This document shows positions 8,493 to 17,711 of a DNA stretch of 64,000 bases, one piece after another. Below the pieces are notes generated by a model, which made no database searches, had not been told where the DNA came from, and saw only the letters and a list, made by a program, of their open reading frames with translations. The stretch spans positions 19,589 through 83,588 of the forward strand of contig CADCIP010000009.1 in assembly GCA_902801485.1 (NCBI GenBank), in the 5' to 3' direction. The position numbers were made by a program, and so were the translations under genes. The DNA comes from an uncultured Bacteroidales bacterium. GTDB taxonomy: Bacteria > Bacteroidota > Bacteroidia > Bacteroidales > Bacteroidaceae. Position 1 is the first letter of the stretch; every line of letters begins with the position of its first letter.

Positions 8493-10025
8493 ATGAAAAC
8501 AATTATCAGGAGTTTGACTCTTATTGCATTGTTCATCTTTGCAACAACAATGAAGGGACAGGAAACCTTCACGAACCCAGTTATATGGTCTGATGTACCC
8601 GACATGGATGCCGTTCGCGTAGGTAATGATTATTGGATGGTTTCGACCACCATGCATTTCTCGCCCGGAGCACCCATTATGCACTCTAAGGACCTTGTAC
8701 ACTGGGAAACAGTGAACTACATCTTCGATACGCTGAACGACAGCCCGAAGAACAACCTGGAAGGCGGTAATGTGTATGGTCGTGGCCAATGGGCTGCCTC
8801 GCTGAAATATCACAAGGGTAAGTTCTACTGTTTCTTTGGCACAGGTAGCAGGTCGTTCCTCTACAGCACGGCAGACCCACGCAAGAAGTGGGAGATTATC
8901 TGGCAAAGCGACACATACTATCACGATGCAGCCTTCTTCATTGACGATGACGACAGGCCCTTTCTCTTTTTTAACGCATCACACATTCAACTGCGCGAAT
9001 TCTATCCAGACTTCCGTCCCGGATTCAAGGAAGACGGCGTTAGCTGCGAGGTGGTACATGGGGAACCCAAGGGACTGCTGGAAGGATCGCACGTCTATAA
9101 GCATGACGGCAAATATTACCTGACCTGCATCTGGTGGCCACGTGGCGGCATCCGCACTCAAGTATGCTTCCGTGCCGACAAGATTGACGGTGACTATGCC
9201 AATAACATGAAAGTTATCCTTTCTGACGATGCAGGGATACGCGGTCGCGGTGTTGCCCAAGGATACTTTATTGACACACCCAATGGTGAATGGTGGAGCA
9301 TGATGTTCCAGGACCACGATGCTGTGGGTCGCATTCCCTACCTGATGCCTTTGCAGTGGAAAGACGGTTGGCCCATGTTGGGCGATGAGAACGGAAAGAT
9401 TGCCAAGGTACAGCGCATTCCAGGTGGCGGCAAAAAATGCAAGGAACGTATTTCGGCAAGTGATGAATTCAAAAAAGCAAAGCTTGACATCGTATGGGAA
9501 TGGAATCACAATCCCGATAACAGCCTGTGGTCACTCACAGAACGCAAGGGATTCCTCCGCCTGAAGACCGGTAAGGTTGTGAACAACATCTTTGAAGCAC
9601 GTAACACACTTACCCAAAGAACCTACGGTCCAAAATCGGAAGCCAGCATACGTATCGACATCAGCCAAATGAAGGAAGGCGATCACGCAGGTCTCTCGAC
9701 CTACTGCTCACAACCCGGAACCATAGAGGTTGTAGTGGAGAACGGTGAGCGCTATCTGTTGATGACCGACCGTACAGAAGAAAAAGCCCGCATTGCCATC
9801 AATGCAGACGTTGTTTATCTGCGTGCCAATGCAGATTTTACAACTGATGATGCTATCTTCCTCTTTTCACAGGATGGAAAAGAGTGGAAGCAGTTAGGTA
9901 ACAGCTTCCACATGGTCTTCAACCTGGAACATTTCGTAGGCAATCGCTTTGCTATCTTCAACTATGCTACCAAGCAGAGCGGAGGATGGGTGGATGTAGA
10001 TTGGTTCCACTTCTTTAAACGCTAA
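8493..10025 (+). CDS. Secreted GH43-family glycoside hydrolase with C-terminal beta-sandwich (beta-xylosidase/arabinofuranosidase-like)
   Basis: A 510-aa enzyme with a type I signal peptide (ATTMKGQ), expected to act in the periplasm or on the surface on xylan- or arabinan-derived oligosaccharides. The five-bladed propeller domain covers about 25-320. The catalytic base is in VPDMDAVRVG (Asp37), the pKa-modulating Asp in the DDDD run near 151-154, and the general acid Glu198 in LLEGSHVY. The C-terminal domain (about 340-510) resembles the GH43_C2 concanavalin-like module (GLSTYCSQPGTIEVVVENG, and GWVDVDWFHFF at the end). This pairing is usual in GH43 xylosidases. The exact substrate is not determinable here. 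It is 15 bp after the FKBP lipoprotein and 5 kb from the SusCD pair, so a functional link with that pair is possible but unproven. Confidence 0.93.
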   Translation: MKTIIRSLTLIALFIFATTMKGQETFTNPVIWSDVPDMDAVRVGNDYWMVSTTMHFSPGAPIMHSKDLVHWETVNYIFDTLNDSPKNNLEGGNVYGRGQWAASLKYHKGKFYCFFGTGSRSFLYSTADPRKKWEIIWQSDTYYHDAAFFIDDDDRPFLFFNASHIQLREFYPDFRPGFKEDGVSCEVVHGEPKGLLEGSHVYKHDGKYYLTCIWWPRGGIRTQVCFRADKIDGDYANNMKVILSDDAGIRGRGVAQGYFIDTPNGEWWSMMFQDHDAVGRIPYLMPLQWKDGWPMLGDENGKIAKVQRIPGGGKKCKERISASDEFKKAKLDIVWEWNHNPDNSLWSLTERKGFLRLKTGKVVNNIFEARNTLTQRTYGPKSEASIRIDISQMKEGDHAGLSTYCSQPGTIEVVVENGERYLLMTDRTEEKARIAINADVVYLRANADFTTDDAIFLFSQDGKEWKQLGNSFHMVFNLEHFVGNRFAIFNYATKQSGGWVDVDWFHFFKR

Positions 10026-10130
10026 CGTTACGTTAACGAAAACTTTTAGGGTTAAGGTTAGGGTTAACGTTAACGTTTAAAGAGCCAATAGCCAATAGCC
10101 TAAGTTCTTCGGTTATCGTTGACGTTAACG
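10026..10130. repeat. Convergent intergenic spacer made of GTTAACG and TTAGGG-like words
   Basis: Between two converging genes the sequence repeats CGTTAACG-type palindromes (10026-10035, 10062-10076, 10121-10137) and AGGGTTAAGGTTAGGGTTAA (10049-10068), then GCCAATA twice (10084-10098). The GTTAAC palindromes can pair with each other and could act as a bidirectional stop, but no clean stem plus T-run is present. It belongs with the other short-period repeat spacers of the window. Confidence 0.75.
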
Positions 10131-11216
10131 TTATCGTTTAATAAAGGCGTTCATTTCCTCCTCATGCGCCTCTATGCTAAGCAGGAGGTGAAGTTGGTTG
10201 TTGGCGCGGACAAAATTGTGTTCCGGATACTGGCATTTCCAATACTTATCGCCACTCAGGTAATCCCACAGGAACCGAACACACTGCATATAGGGGAAGA
10301 GCTTCACGGCATAGGGCAGGTTGTCTATCTCCACACGAGTCAGGAAACTTGAGGCACTGCTCAGGTAACCTTCTGTAAAAGCCTTGAAGATCTCTATATT
10401 GAACTGCACCTTATCCATATCAGGACAGTCCTCAGCCACCACATTGGCACCAGTACGCAGAAAATCGCCATAATCGGAGAAGATAAAGTTGGGCATCACC
10501 GTATCCAGGTCGATAACACAAAGCACATTATCGTCCTTGTCGAACATCATATTGTTGACCTTGGTATCGCAGTGGCACACTCGCTTGGGCAGGATGCCTT
10601 CACGTCCCATGCGCTCAGCCTTGCACATTTCCTCGGCGCGGACTTTTATCTGCCGCAGCATTACCTGCACTTGCGGTTCGCTGACACGTCCTACAGGATC
10701 GGCAGCTACCACCTCGCGTAACTGCTGCAGACGGAACTCCATGTTGTGAAAATCCTTAATGGTCTCGCCCAACTGAACGGGAATGTCTGCCAACATAGCC
10801 TGGAAGTTACCGAAGGCTTTTCCGGCAGCCCGACTGCTTTCGGGATTCACGGCTTGCTTGGTAATGGCATCAGGAATGAAAATCATGATACGCCAGAATT
10901 TTCCATCAACCTGGGCGTACAACTTCTTGCTGTCGTCCTTTAAGGGAATGAAGGTCAGCACCTTTCGGTCTATATCGTCCTCACCTTTTTCTTCCAGTTT
11001 TTTACGGATATGACTGGTTACGGCAGCAATATTACGCATAACCATATCCACATCAGGGAAAACAGCATCGTTTACCCGTTGGAGTACATAGTCGGGCTGG
11101 TCAGCCTCTGCTGTCTTTACCTTATAGGTATCATTAATCAGGCCTTCGCCCAAAGGCTTTATCTCACTCACGGTGCCACGAATGGCAAATTTTGCAACAA
11201 TGTCTTTTAAATCCAT
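10131..11216 (-). CDS. APH-family small-molecule kinase, NahK-like (N-acetylhexosamine 1-kinase candidate)
   Basis: A 361-aa cytoplasmic kinase of the aminoglycoside phosphotransferase fold. The catalytic loop VCHCDTKVNNMMFD (Asp base) and the metal-binding VIDLDTVMPNFIFSDYGD are clear, as is the N-terminal nucleotide loop PLGEGLINDTYKV. The overall layout and length resemble N-acetylhexosamine 1-kinase (NahK, about 359 aa), including LQRVN..VFPDVD near the start, the IDLDT-MP signature and a C-terminal YPEHNFVRANNQLHLL segment close to that of bifidobacterial NahK. The likely reaction is ATP-dependent 1-phosphorylation of GlcNAc/GalNAc or a related sugar; substrate choice is inference. An aminoglycoside-resistance role is unlikely. 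The gene follows the MG2 protein gene after a hairpin spacer and converges with the GH43 gene. Confidence 0.75.
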   Translation of the reverse strand: MDLKDIVAKFAIRGTVSEIKPLGEGLINDTYKVKTAEADQPDYVLQRVNDAVFPDVDMVMRNIAAVTSHIRKKLEEKGEDDIDRKVLTFIPLKDDSKKLYAQVDGKFWRIMIFIPDAITKQAVNPESSRAAGKAFGNFQAMLADIPVQLGETIKDFHNMEFRLQQLREVVAADPVGRVSEPQVQVMLRQIKVRAEEMCKAERMGREGILPKRVCHCDTKVNNMMFDKDDNVLCVIDLDTVMPNFIFSDYGDFLRTGANVVAEDCPDMDKVQFNIEIFKAFTEGYLSSASSFLTRVEIDNLPYAVKLFPYMQCVRFLWDYLSGDKYWKCQYPEHNFVRANNQLHLLLSIEAHEEEMNAFIKR

Positions 11217-11254
11217 GTTTTTTATGTTTTTTAAGTTAATCAGTTTAGTATTTT

Positions 11255-11291
11255 AAGAGTTTCCCGCCGATAAAATCGACGGGCACTGCAG
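11255..11291 (-). repeat. CCCGCCG-type hairpin element, copy 1 (terminator candidate for the MG2 gene)
   Basis: The plus-strand core CCCGCCGATAAAATCGACGGG (11266-11286, with one mismatched stem pair) sits just after the stop of the minus-strand MG2 gene and can fold as a 9-bp stem on the transcript with one G-U pair. It is preceded on the plus strand by TTAAGAGTTT. The same arrangement, TTAAGAGATT plus CCCGCCG..CGGCGGG, occurs at 20097-20128 after the methyltransferase gene. Confidence 0.65.
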
Positions 11292-14117
11292 CTATCTGTC
11301 TTCCGGCATGCTTTTACCCGTCAGAAGTGAACCGTCGGAAGCCATTCCCTCCGCACTGATGGCAATCTGAGTAGGTTTACAGTTATTGTAGAACTGTATC
11401 TTTGCTGAGCCTGAGGCATCAAGTTGCAGATTGGGATTCCAATAAAGTGTGCGGCGGTAGTCCTTTGTTTCAGGCAACGGTTTTCTGCTATAGTTAGGCT
11501 GATAGAAATCATCGGGTGTAGAGAAACCTGGCAGAATATAATAGCGGTCGCGTCTGACGAGACGCTTGCTTTCATCCGTATAAGTACGCAAATCGATGGA
11601 CACCTCAGGCTGGTTGCTACCTTCGAAATGTACATCACCCTCTCTACGTGGGCTGTAATCGGTATAGATATATACCTTATCTATATTAGTAAATTTGTTA
11701 AACGAATCCTGAGTCCGGGTAGAGATATTCGAAGTCCATTCAGGCACTGCCCCACCTTCCACATTTGTTTTCTCCTTTGCTTGTTGGAATGTTGATTTTT
11801 CAGTTAATCGGTTCGTATTCAAAAGGATAATCACATCGTACGGGCGGTTCATATTCATATCGCCTATATAGGTACGGGAAACATCGGCTACGAAACGCTG
11901 TTGTCCGATGTAGTAACCCGTACAAAGTCCGGCATCCGATGCCTCATTGAGTGCCGTATAGGCATCAATGACAAAAGCAGGCTTACTGGCATCAAACTTA
12001 CGCAGCATATTATGCTTGGCACCTATGGTAACCTCCTGAAGGGTACGCGACCCATCGTTCAGCCAGTCATCTGCCAAAACACTTCCTTTAGGAGCCTGCG
12101 CCAGATGTTCCTGATACCAGTCGTATGGTTTTACGAATCGCGGGTAAATGGGACATACGCGAACATAAAACTCAGGATAGTTTATATCACCATGTTTAGT
12201 CGTCCCCGGCTCGAACCATGTATGTTTATTATCTTTCCACTTCGTTGTATCAGAAGCAGCCAATTCCATAATACACCCATCAAAGAAGCGTGGACTCTGA
12301 ATGCTGAACTGTCCCTTTTTTGTTACCACCTCACCCACTACTCCGTCGGAACCTTCCTCTGTGGGTTTAACAAATTTAGCATGTACCAGCACCTCGTTCT
12401 TCAGCGGTCCCTCGTTCTTGTTGAATCGACCGAAGCCACCATGTAATGTCTCTTTCTCGTTTTTGTCATCAGGTGCAGTGATGTCTGTTTCCTTGTAAAA
12501 ACGCTCATTTTCATCCGATTTCTCCTCAACATCAGGGAGATCAGCATTAGCAGACTTTTCGGCTCCCTCGGCAAATAAGTCCTCGACGTGTTCCGAATGA
12601 TACTTGTTCACTTCACCCGTCATCAGCGGTGTCATCTCCGGCATGTGGTTCAGCACAAAAGCACCAGGAGTAGCCATTGTATGCCAGTCATACCTGCGCC
12701 AGCCCTGAATCATCAGCAAGAGGTCGAGGGCACGCCGGTGCTCGGCATCATCCTTTTCGAAGTAGTATTCAGGCTGTTCCACAAAACCACGAATCTGGCT
12801 GCACAGCAGCATTTCGGTAAGGATATTACCAGAGTCATAAATATATTCGGTATGAGCAGCATCCCTGATAGCAATACTGATATGTCCGTTGGGATTGTTG
12901 GCTTTCACCTGCAGGCTGACAGGGTCGAAAGGTTGTGTGGGTGCATCATTGAACTCGCTAAAAGTGATGTTTTGGGGTTGTATGTCGTCCTTACGTACAA
13001 AGAAAAGACGGTCGGCATAGATACGTCCCTCTGCATTGAACACTGTAACCTGGCACACACCCGTCTGGAGTTTGTCGGCTGTAAGGGTAACAGAGAGTTG
13101 ACTGCCTTTCTCCAGTTCCTGAAAGTCGAGCACCTGGCCTTGGTTCATAATCGTCATGCCCAAAGGTTCGCCGGCCGCAGTTCCAACCAGAGAAAGGTCA
13201 ACCTTTACCTCCCTGTTTTCCTGTGTCACCATAATGGCACATCCATCGGTCTCCACCTTTGGCAGATCCTGTTTACCCTGTGTGAACTTCCATGAAAACT
13301 GAGCCGTATATTTTGTTCCGGCAACAGGTATCAACTCCACACTACCACGACCTCGCTGTTCTGTTTTTGCCTCTGCCACCTTATTGCCCGAAGCGTCCAC
13401 AACAGTCAGCGTGCCCTCGATGTGCATCCCTTCGTCATCGTTCGCCTCGAATGCTACGCGATTCTTTACACCAGCCACAAGATGTCCTCCTTCAGGATAA
13501 AGTCGGACAACAGCTTTGGGCATCTCTTTATCGGCTTTAAACTGACGGCGCAAGGGACGAAGGGTCATGAAATGATCGAAAGCGCCCGGTTCCCTGGGCT
13601 TGTCGAAAACAGGGAATACCTTACTATAGAGCTTCTCGTAATCCCGGTAATAATCCTTAGCCATCTTTTTGTTGTAAAACCACTTCTCGGCAAAGTCTGT
13701 ATGCGGATGCTCAAACTCACCCCAGTTCAACTGCCATCGTGTGTAGGCTCTCAACTCGTAATAACCACCATAAAGCGTGTCGTTCAACACAAAATCGCCA
13801 TGTGCCTCACCTCTTTCCAGTTCCAACAGCTGTCGTTGAACCAGATAGCCATCCTGATTGAGCAACTCTACATACAGCACCTTGCTTACCCGGCTGGGAA
13901 TCCCGTCGCTTCTTCGCACATAAGCCTTATAAAACAAAGTATCACCCAAGAAGTAACACGTATTGTCGGTATGGATGAAAATCTGTTCCTGTGGGATACT
14001 CTTGCCAAACTTCTGTAAACGGTCGGCCCAACCGTCTAAAGTCGTCGGCATATTAGCCTGAGCCGTCAGGTTCAAGCAAACTAAGTAGCAAATGATAAAC
14101 GAAAAAATCTTGTTCAT
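11292..14117 (-). CDS. Large secreted MG2-domain (alpha-2-macroglobulin-like) protein of unknown role
   Basis: A 941-aa protein with a type I signal peptide (start MNKIFSFIICYLVC at 14117, cleavage after LTAQA). An ATG 10 codons upstream lacks signal features and was not used. The N-terminal part has MG2-like sequence common in Bacteroidetes (QIFIHTDNTCYFLGDTLFYK, then GGYYELRAYTRW). A middle beta-rich region begins VVRLYPEGGHLVAGVKNRVA. The family landmark LLLMIQGWRRYDW is near residue 490. A late segment (LQEVTIGAKHNM, AYTALNEASDAG) resembles a TonB-receptor plug fragment, and the end QFYNNCKPTQIAISAEGM looks like another beta-sandwich. These proteins are usually annotated as MG2-domain or plug-domain proteins without a demonstrated function. 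It is upstream of the NahK-like kinase on the same strand. Confidence 0.75.
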   Translation of the reverse strand: MNKIFSFIICYLVCLNLTAQANMPTTLDGWADRLQKFGKSIPQEQIFIHTDNTCYFLGDTLFYKAYVRRSDGIPSRVSKVLYVELLNQDGYLVQRQLLELERGEAHGDFVLNDTLYGGYYELRAYTRWQLNWGEFEHPHTDFAEKWFYNKKMAKDYYRDYEKLYSKVFPVFDKPREPGAFDHFMTLRPLRRQFKADKEMPKAVVRLYPEGGHLVAGVKNRVAFEANDDEGMHIEGTLTVVDASGNKVAEAKTEQRGRGSVELIPVAGTKYTAQFSWKFTQGKQDLPKVETDGCAIMVTQENREVKVDLSLVGTAAGEPLGMTIMNQGQVLDFQELEKGSQLSVTLTADKLQTGVCQVTVFNAEGRIYADRLFFVRKDDIQPQNITFSEFNDAPTQPFDPVSLQVKANNPNGHISIAIRDAAHTEYIYDSGNILTEMLLCSQIRGFVEQPEYYFEKDDAEHRRALDLLLMIQGWRRYDWHTMATPGAFVLNHMPEMTPLMTGEVNKYHSEHVEDLFAEGAEKSANADLPDVEEKSDENERFYKETDITAPDDKNEKETLHGGFGRFNKNEGPLKNEVLVHAKFVKPTEEGSDGVVGEVVTKKGQFSIQSPRFFDGCIMELAASDTTKWKDNKHTWFEPGTTKHGDINYPEFYVRVCPIYPRFVKPYDWYQEHLAQAPKGSVLADDWLNDGSRTLQEVTIGAKHNMLRKFDASKPAFVIDAYTALNEASDAGLCTGYYIGQQRFVADVSRTYIGDMNMNRPYDVIILLNTNRLTEKSTFQQAKEKTNVEGGAVPEWTSNISTRTQDSFNKFTNIDKVYIYTDYSPRREGDVHFEGSNQPEVSIDLRTYTDESKRLVRRDRYYILPGFSTPDDFYQPNYSRKPLPETKDYRRTLYWNPNLQLDASGSAKIQFYNNCKPTQIAISAEGMASDGSLLTGKSMPEDR

Positions 14118-14244
14118 AATAGGCACATAGTTGTTTAACTCACGCAAAGATAAGACTTTTTCCTCACATACCCTTGTATAAGCCAGTTTTTTCAGCTATT
14201 TTTGCAAAATGGTTATAGGTTAGAGGTTAAAGACAGTTTGAAAG

Positions 14245-17200
14245 TTGATAGTTTATAGTAAGACATTTGCAGCAGAGTTTTATACCGATATCCGCACTAT
14301 TCTATCTGAACGGATGGCGGTTAGCGAAGCATACGTGCGTTTAAACCGTGTGTTCCTGCATCTGTTGGACGAGCATACGGCACAACTGCCTATTCATCTG
14401 GTGGGACCGTTTGCCAAGACCGATTACCTGCTGAAGAAGTACAAAGTCCCCAAGCGAATCTGGCGTATGGTCAATGACCTGCGTGTTCGTCTGAACCGCT
14501 TCAAGAACAGGGAACTCCCTGCAGAAGAACAGAACCGGATGCTCGCCGATGATACACAGGCCCTTAGTCTTTTTGTACAGCATCTGTATGGAATTCCCAT
14601 TCCCGAGGGACTCGTTGCCCTCTTTCCAGCTAAAAGGCAACGACAGTCCAGACAAATCCTCCTGGCAGAATGTGTACGCATGATTGTGGACAAATGGGAC
14701 GCGGATTTTATCTGGGGACGGTTAGAAAGCGACGGCGTGGAAGAAGCATGTGTATGCTACAGCCAGGGAAATGAGAACTACCCCTTCGACTGGTCGTACC
14801 TGACTCCACTTTTGAAGCCCGGCATGCAGTTGCATCTTATTCGGCCACAAATCAATAAGGAAGGTACGCTCTACCCCGAGCTAATCATTTTGGAACCCGA
14901 TTATCTGGTAGATATATCCCAGATAGCCAAGTGTATGGACAGCTATTCAGACTCGCCCCTTGTCTATCTGCTGCACATGATAGAACCGGTTGCAGAATCG
15001 GAGGCCATCATGTTAGGAAATCTGGCAGGACAACTCCTCGATGAAACCCTTCACACAGAGAACGGAGAGCGCTCCTATGCAACCTCTGCCAGGCAATTTT
15101 TTGAGCAGAATGCCATGAGTCTCCTCTCCACCCCACCCACAGCCCAATTCCATGTTAATGCACAGAATCAACTGCAGAATATCCGAAAAGCCATCAAACA
15201 AGACCTCCCCACACAGATAGGGAGTTTCGATGCCACAAAGGTGATGGTAGAACCTTCCTTCTTCTCCCCCATGTTGGGCTTGCAGGGACGTATGGACATG
15301 TTGCAACTCGACCTCCGTGTTTTGGTGGAACAGAAATCGGGCAGCGGAGCCTTTGTGCCAGGAGATTCCGATCCCTCGACACCCAAACCGCAACGGACAC
15401 ATTACGTACAGCTACTATTGTATATGGCTTTGCTGCGTTATAACTACCGCCAGCAATATGAGCAGAATGACAGGGAACTGCATGCCTTCCTGCTCTACTC
15501 GAAATACCCGCAGTCGCTCTTGGGACTGGGCTTTGCACCCGAGCTACTCTTCCATGCCCTTCGCCTGCGCAATCAGCTGGTATGGCATCAGTTCCATCTG
15601 GCAGAAGGCGGCTTCAGCGTATTGGGAAGCCTGACACCCGAACAGTTGAACCGCAACGGAATACAAAACCGACTATGGGAAGCGTACCAACGACCCAAGA
15701 TAGAAGAACTGCTGGCACCCATTTATCAGGCTAACTCCACAGAAAAGGCCTATTACTACCGTATGCTCACCTTCATAGCCAAGGAGCATCAACTCAGTAA
15801 ATTAGGCAACCAGCAGAAAGAGAATTCCGGTTTTTCCAGCATCTGGACAGACAGTCTGGAGGAAAAACTCTCTGCCGGCAATATCTACAACCAACTACAA
15901 TTAGAAAGTCCTTCAGAAAATGATGAAGGACAAGTCAGTCAGGTTGTTCTGCGTTTCCATGACAAGATAACCAACGACATAAGTAATTTCCGCCCTGGCG
16001 ACATCGTCATTCTGTATTCCTACGAGCCCGATAGTATTCCAGATGCCTGCAATACCATGGTGTTCCGCTGCAGCATTGCTGGAATTACACCAGAGAGGAT
16101 AACATTGAACCTGCGTAAAACACAGGTGGACACCTTCGTCTTTCTACGACATAAAGACAATTACTGGGCCATAGAGCACGACTTCTTTGAATCCTCCTTC
16201 ACATCACTTTACAGAGGTATTCATGCCTTCCTTTCTGCACCCGTCGAACGACGTGACCTGCTGATGGCAGCCCGTCATCCGAAGGTTGATGAAACGCTTT
16301 CCATAAAAGGCAAGTATGGACAGTTTGACGAGCTCTCGCTACGCGTCAGACAAGCCCGTGAGCTGTTCCTGATTATCGGGCCTCCAGGTAGTGGAAAGAC
16401 CTCCTTCGGAATGCTCAATACCCTTCAGGAAGAATTGCGGCATCCCGATACCGATGTACTGATCCTTTCCTATACCAACAGAGCTGTCGATGAGATTTGC
16501 AGCAAGCTGGTCGATGCACAGACTCCTTTCCTGCGTATAGGCAACACATTGGCCTGCCAAGCGAAGTACCAGCCTTATCTTTTTGACAATCAGGTAAAGG
16601 CATGTAGCGATTTGTCACAGTTGCAGGAACTGATTGTTCAGACACACGTAATAGTAGGCACTGTAACGTCTATGAGCAGTGCACAGGCCATCTTCAAATA
16701 CAAACAGTTCTCGTTGGCCATTATAGACGAGGCATCCCAAATTCTGGAACCACATATCATCGGTTTACTCAGTGCCAAGCATAAATCGGAACCAGCCATC
16801 AAGAGATTTGTGATGATAGGTGACCACAAACAGCTTCCTGCTGTTGTGCAGCAGACCGAACAAGAGTCGGCCGTTCATGATCCCCTGCTCCATCAGATTG
16901 GACTGAACAACTGCAGGTTCTCGCTTTTTGAACGTCTCCTCAGTCTCTATGGCGATGACCCCTCCGTTACCTATATGCTTACCTGTCAGGGACGTATGCA
17001 CCAAGATATTATGGCCCTGCCTAACCGACTCTTCTATAACGGAAAGTTAGAGATAGTTCCTCTACCCCACCAGACAGCGCAACTGCCCTATGAGGGCAGC
17101 ACAGATGACGAGCTAACAAACTTGCTCCTTACCCGCAGAGTCATGTTCCTGCCCAGCAAGACGCCCAAGCAGTCACCCTCAGACAAAGTGAATCAACCCG

Positions 17201-17628
17201 AAGCCGATATCATCGCCTCGCTGGTAGAGCGTATCTACAACTTAGAGAAAGACCGTTTCTGCGCCCAAGATACCATAGGGATTATTGTTCCCTACCGCAA
17301 CCAGATAGCCACTGTTCGGAATACCATTGCCCGATTGGGCATCCCAGAAGTGATGGACATCACCATCGATACTGTAGAACGCTATCAGGGCAGTCAGCGT
17401 CGTTATATCATCTATGGATTTACCATTCAGAAACATTACCAGCTGCGGTTCCTTACCAACAACACGTTCGTGGAGGACGGAAAACTGATAGACCGCAAAT
17501 TGAACGTAGCCATGACAAGAGCCCAGGAACATCTTATTTTAATAGGTAATCCCGCCCTTTTAGAAAGTAATCCGTTGTTCGGAGAAGTGATAAAATCCCT
17601 CTCCTCGCATAATAATAGGATACCCTAA
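14245..17628 (+). CDS. Dna2/UPF1-like superfamily 1 helicase with N-terminal PD-(D/E)XK nuclease domain
   Basis: A protein of up to 1127 aa that combines a nuclease and a 5'-3'-type SF1B helicase, presumably for DNA (or RNA) end processing or repair. The nuclease core lies near residues 350-400: GRMDMLQLD, then VLVEQKSGSG, then VQLLLYMALLRYNY, matching the Asp, Glu-x-Lys and Q-x-x-x-Y motifs of the Cas4/RecB group. The helicase core begins at Walker A GPPGSGKTSF (about 712), with DEAS Walker B (about 827), GDHKQLPAVV, the TCQGRMHQDIM motif, ERYQGSQRR and the C-terminal MTRAQEHLILIGN. Start: TTG at 14245 directly follows an in-frame TGA; the first ATG is at 14314 (23 codons in). The 5' end lies in repeat-type DNA, so the true N-terminus is uncertain. 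No neighbouring genes suggest a defence cassette. Confidence 0.88.
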   Translation: MIVYSKTFAAEFYTDIRTILSERMAVSEAYVRLNRVFLHLLDEHTAQLPIHLVGPFAKTDYLLKKYKVPKRIWRMVNDLRVRLNRFKNRELPAEEQNRMLADDTQALSLFVQHLYGIPIPEGLVALFPAKRQRQSRQILLAECVRMIVDKWDADFIWGRLESDGVEEACVCYSQGNENYPFDWSYLTPLLKPGMQLHLIRPQINKEGTLYPELIILEPDYLVDISQIAKCMDSYSDSPLVYLLHMIEPVAESEAIMLGNLAGQLLDETLHTENGERSYATSARQFFEQNAMSLLSTPPTAQFHVNAQNQLQNIRKAIKQDLPTQIGSFDATKVMVEPSFFSPMLGLQGRMDMLQLDLRVLVEQKSGSGAFVPGDSDPSTPKPQRTHYVQLLLYMALLRYNYRQQYEQNDRELHAFLLYSKYPQSLLGLGFAPELLFHALRLRNQLVWHQFHLAEGGFSVLGSLTPEQLNRNGIQNRLWEAYQRPKIEELLAPIYQANSTEKAYYYRMLTFIAKEHQLSKLGNQQKENSGFSSIWTDSLEEKLSAGNIYNQLQLESPSENDEGQVSQVVLRFHDKITNDISNFRPGDIVILYSYEPDSIPDACNTMVFRCSIAGITPERITLNLRKTQVDTFVFLRHKDNYWAIEHDFFESSFTSLYRGIHAFLSAPVERRDLLMAARHPKVDETLSIKGKYGQFDELSLRVRQARELFLIIGPPGSGKTSFGMLNTLQEELRHPDTDVLILSYTNRAVDEICSKLVDAQTPFLRIGNTLACQAKYQPYLFDNQVKACSDLSQLQELIVQTHVIVGTVTSMSSAQAIFKYKQFSLAIIDEASQILEPHIIGLLSAKHKSEPAIKRFVMIGDHKQLPAVVQQTEQESAVHDPLLHQIGLNNCRFSLFERLLSLYGDDPSVTYMLTCQGRMHQDIMALPNRLFYNGKLEIVPLPHQTAQLPYEGSTDDELTNLLLTRRVMFLPSKTPKQSPSDKVNQPEADIIASLVERIYNLEKDRFCAQDTIGIIVPYRNQIATVRNTIARLGIPEVMDITIDTVERYQGSQRRYIIYGFTIQKHYQLRFLTNNTFVEDGKLIDRKLNVAMTRAQEHLILIGNPALLESNPLFGEVIKSLSSHNNRIP

Positions 17629-17650
17629 CATTAAACATTCAACTATAATC

Positions 17651-17681
17651 TTTATACTTTCATTTATTATTTGTACCTTTG
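17651..17681 (+). promoter_or_regulatory. Candidate promoter of the NagZ-like GH3 gene
   Basis: A TACCTTTG -7 box at 17674-17681 is preceded by TTTA (17651-17654) with 19 bp spacing, one base from the TTTG consensus. The start codon is 30 bp downstream. It lies in the 83-bp gap after the helicase gene. Confidence 0.6.
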
Positions 17682-17711
17682 CACTATGATTTTTACAAAA
17701 ACTAATAAACG

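Noticed and set aside
10045-10070. Telomere-like TTAGGG words
   Set aside because: Only two or three copies in a bacterial spacer; part of the mixed short-repeat sequence, no end structure.
10131-11216. Aminoglycoside resistance gene
   Set aside because: The fold is APH but the signature and length fit NahK-like sugar kinases, and no resistance-gene context is present.
14245-17628. Part of an anti-phage defence island
   Set aside because: The nuclease-helicase stands alone between metabolic and secreted-enzyme genes; no other defence gene is next to it.
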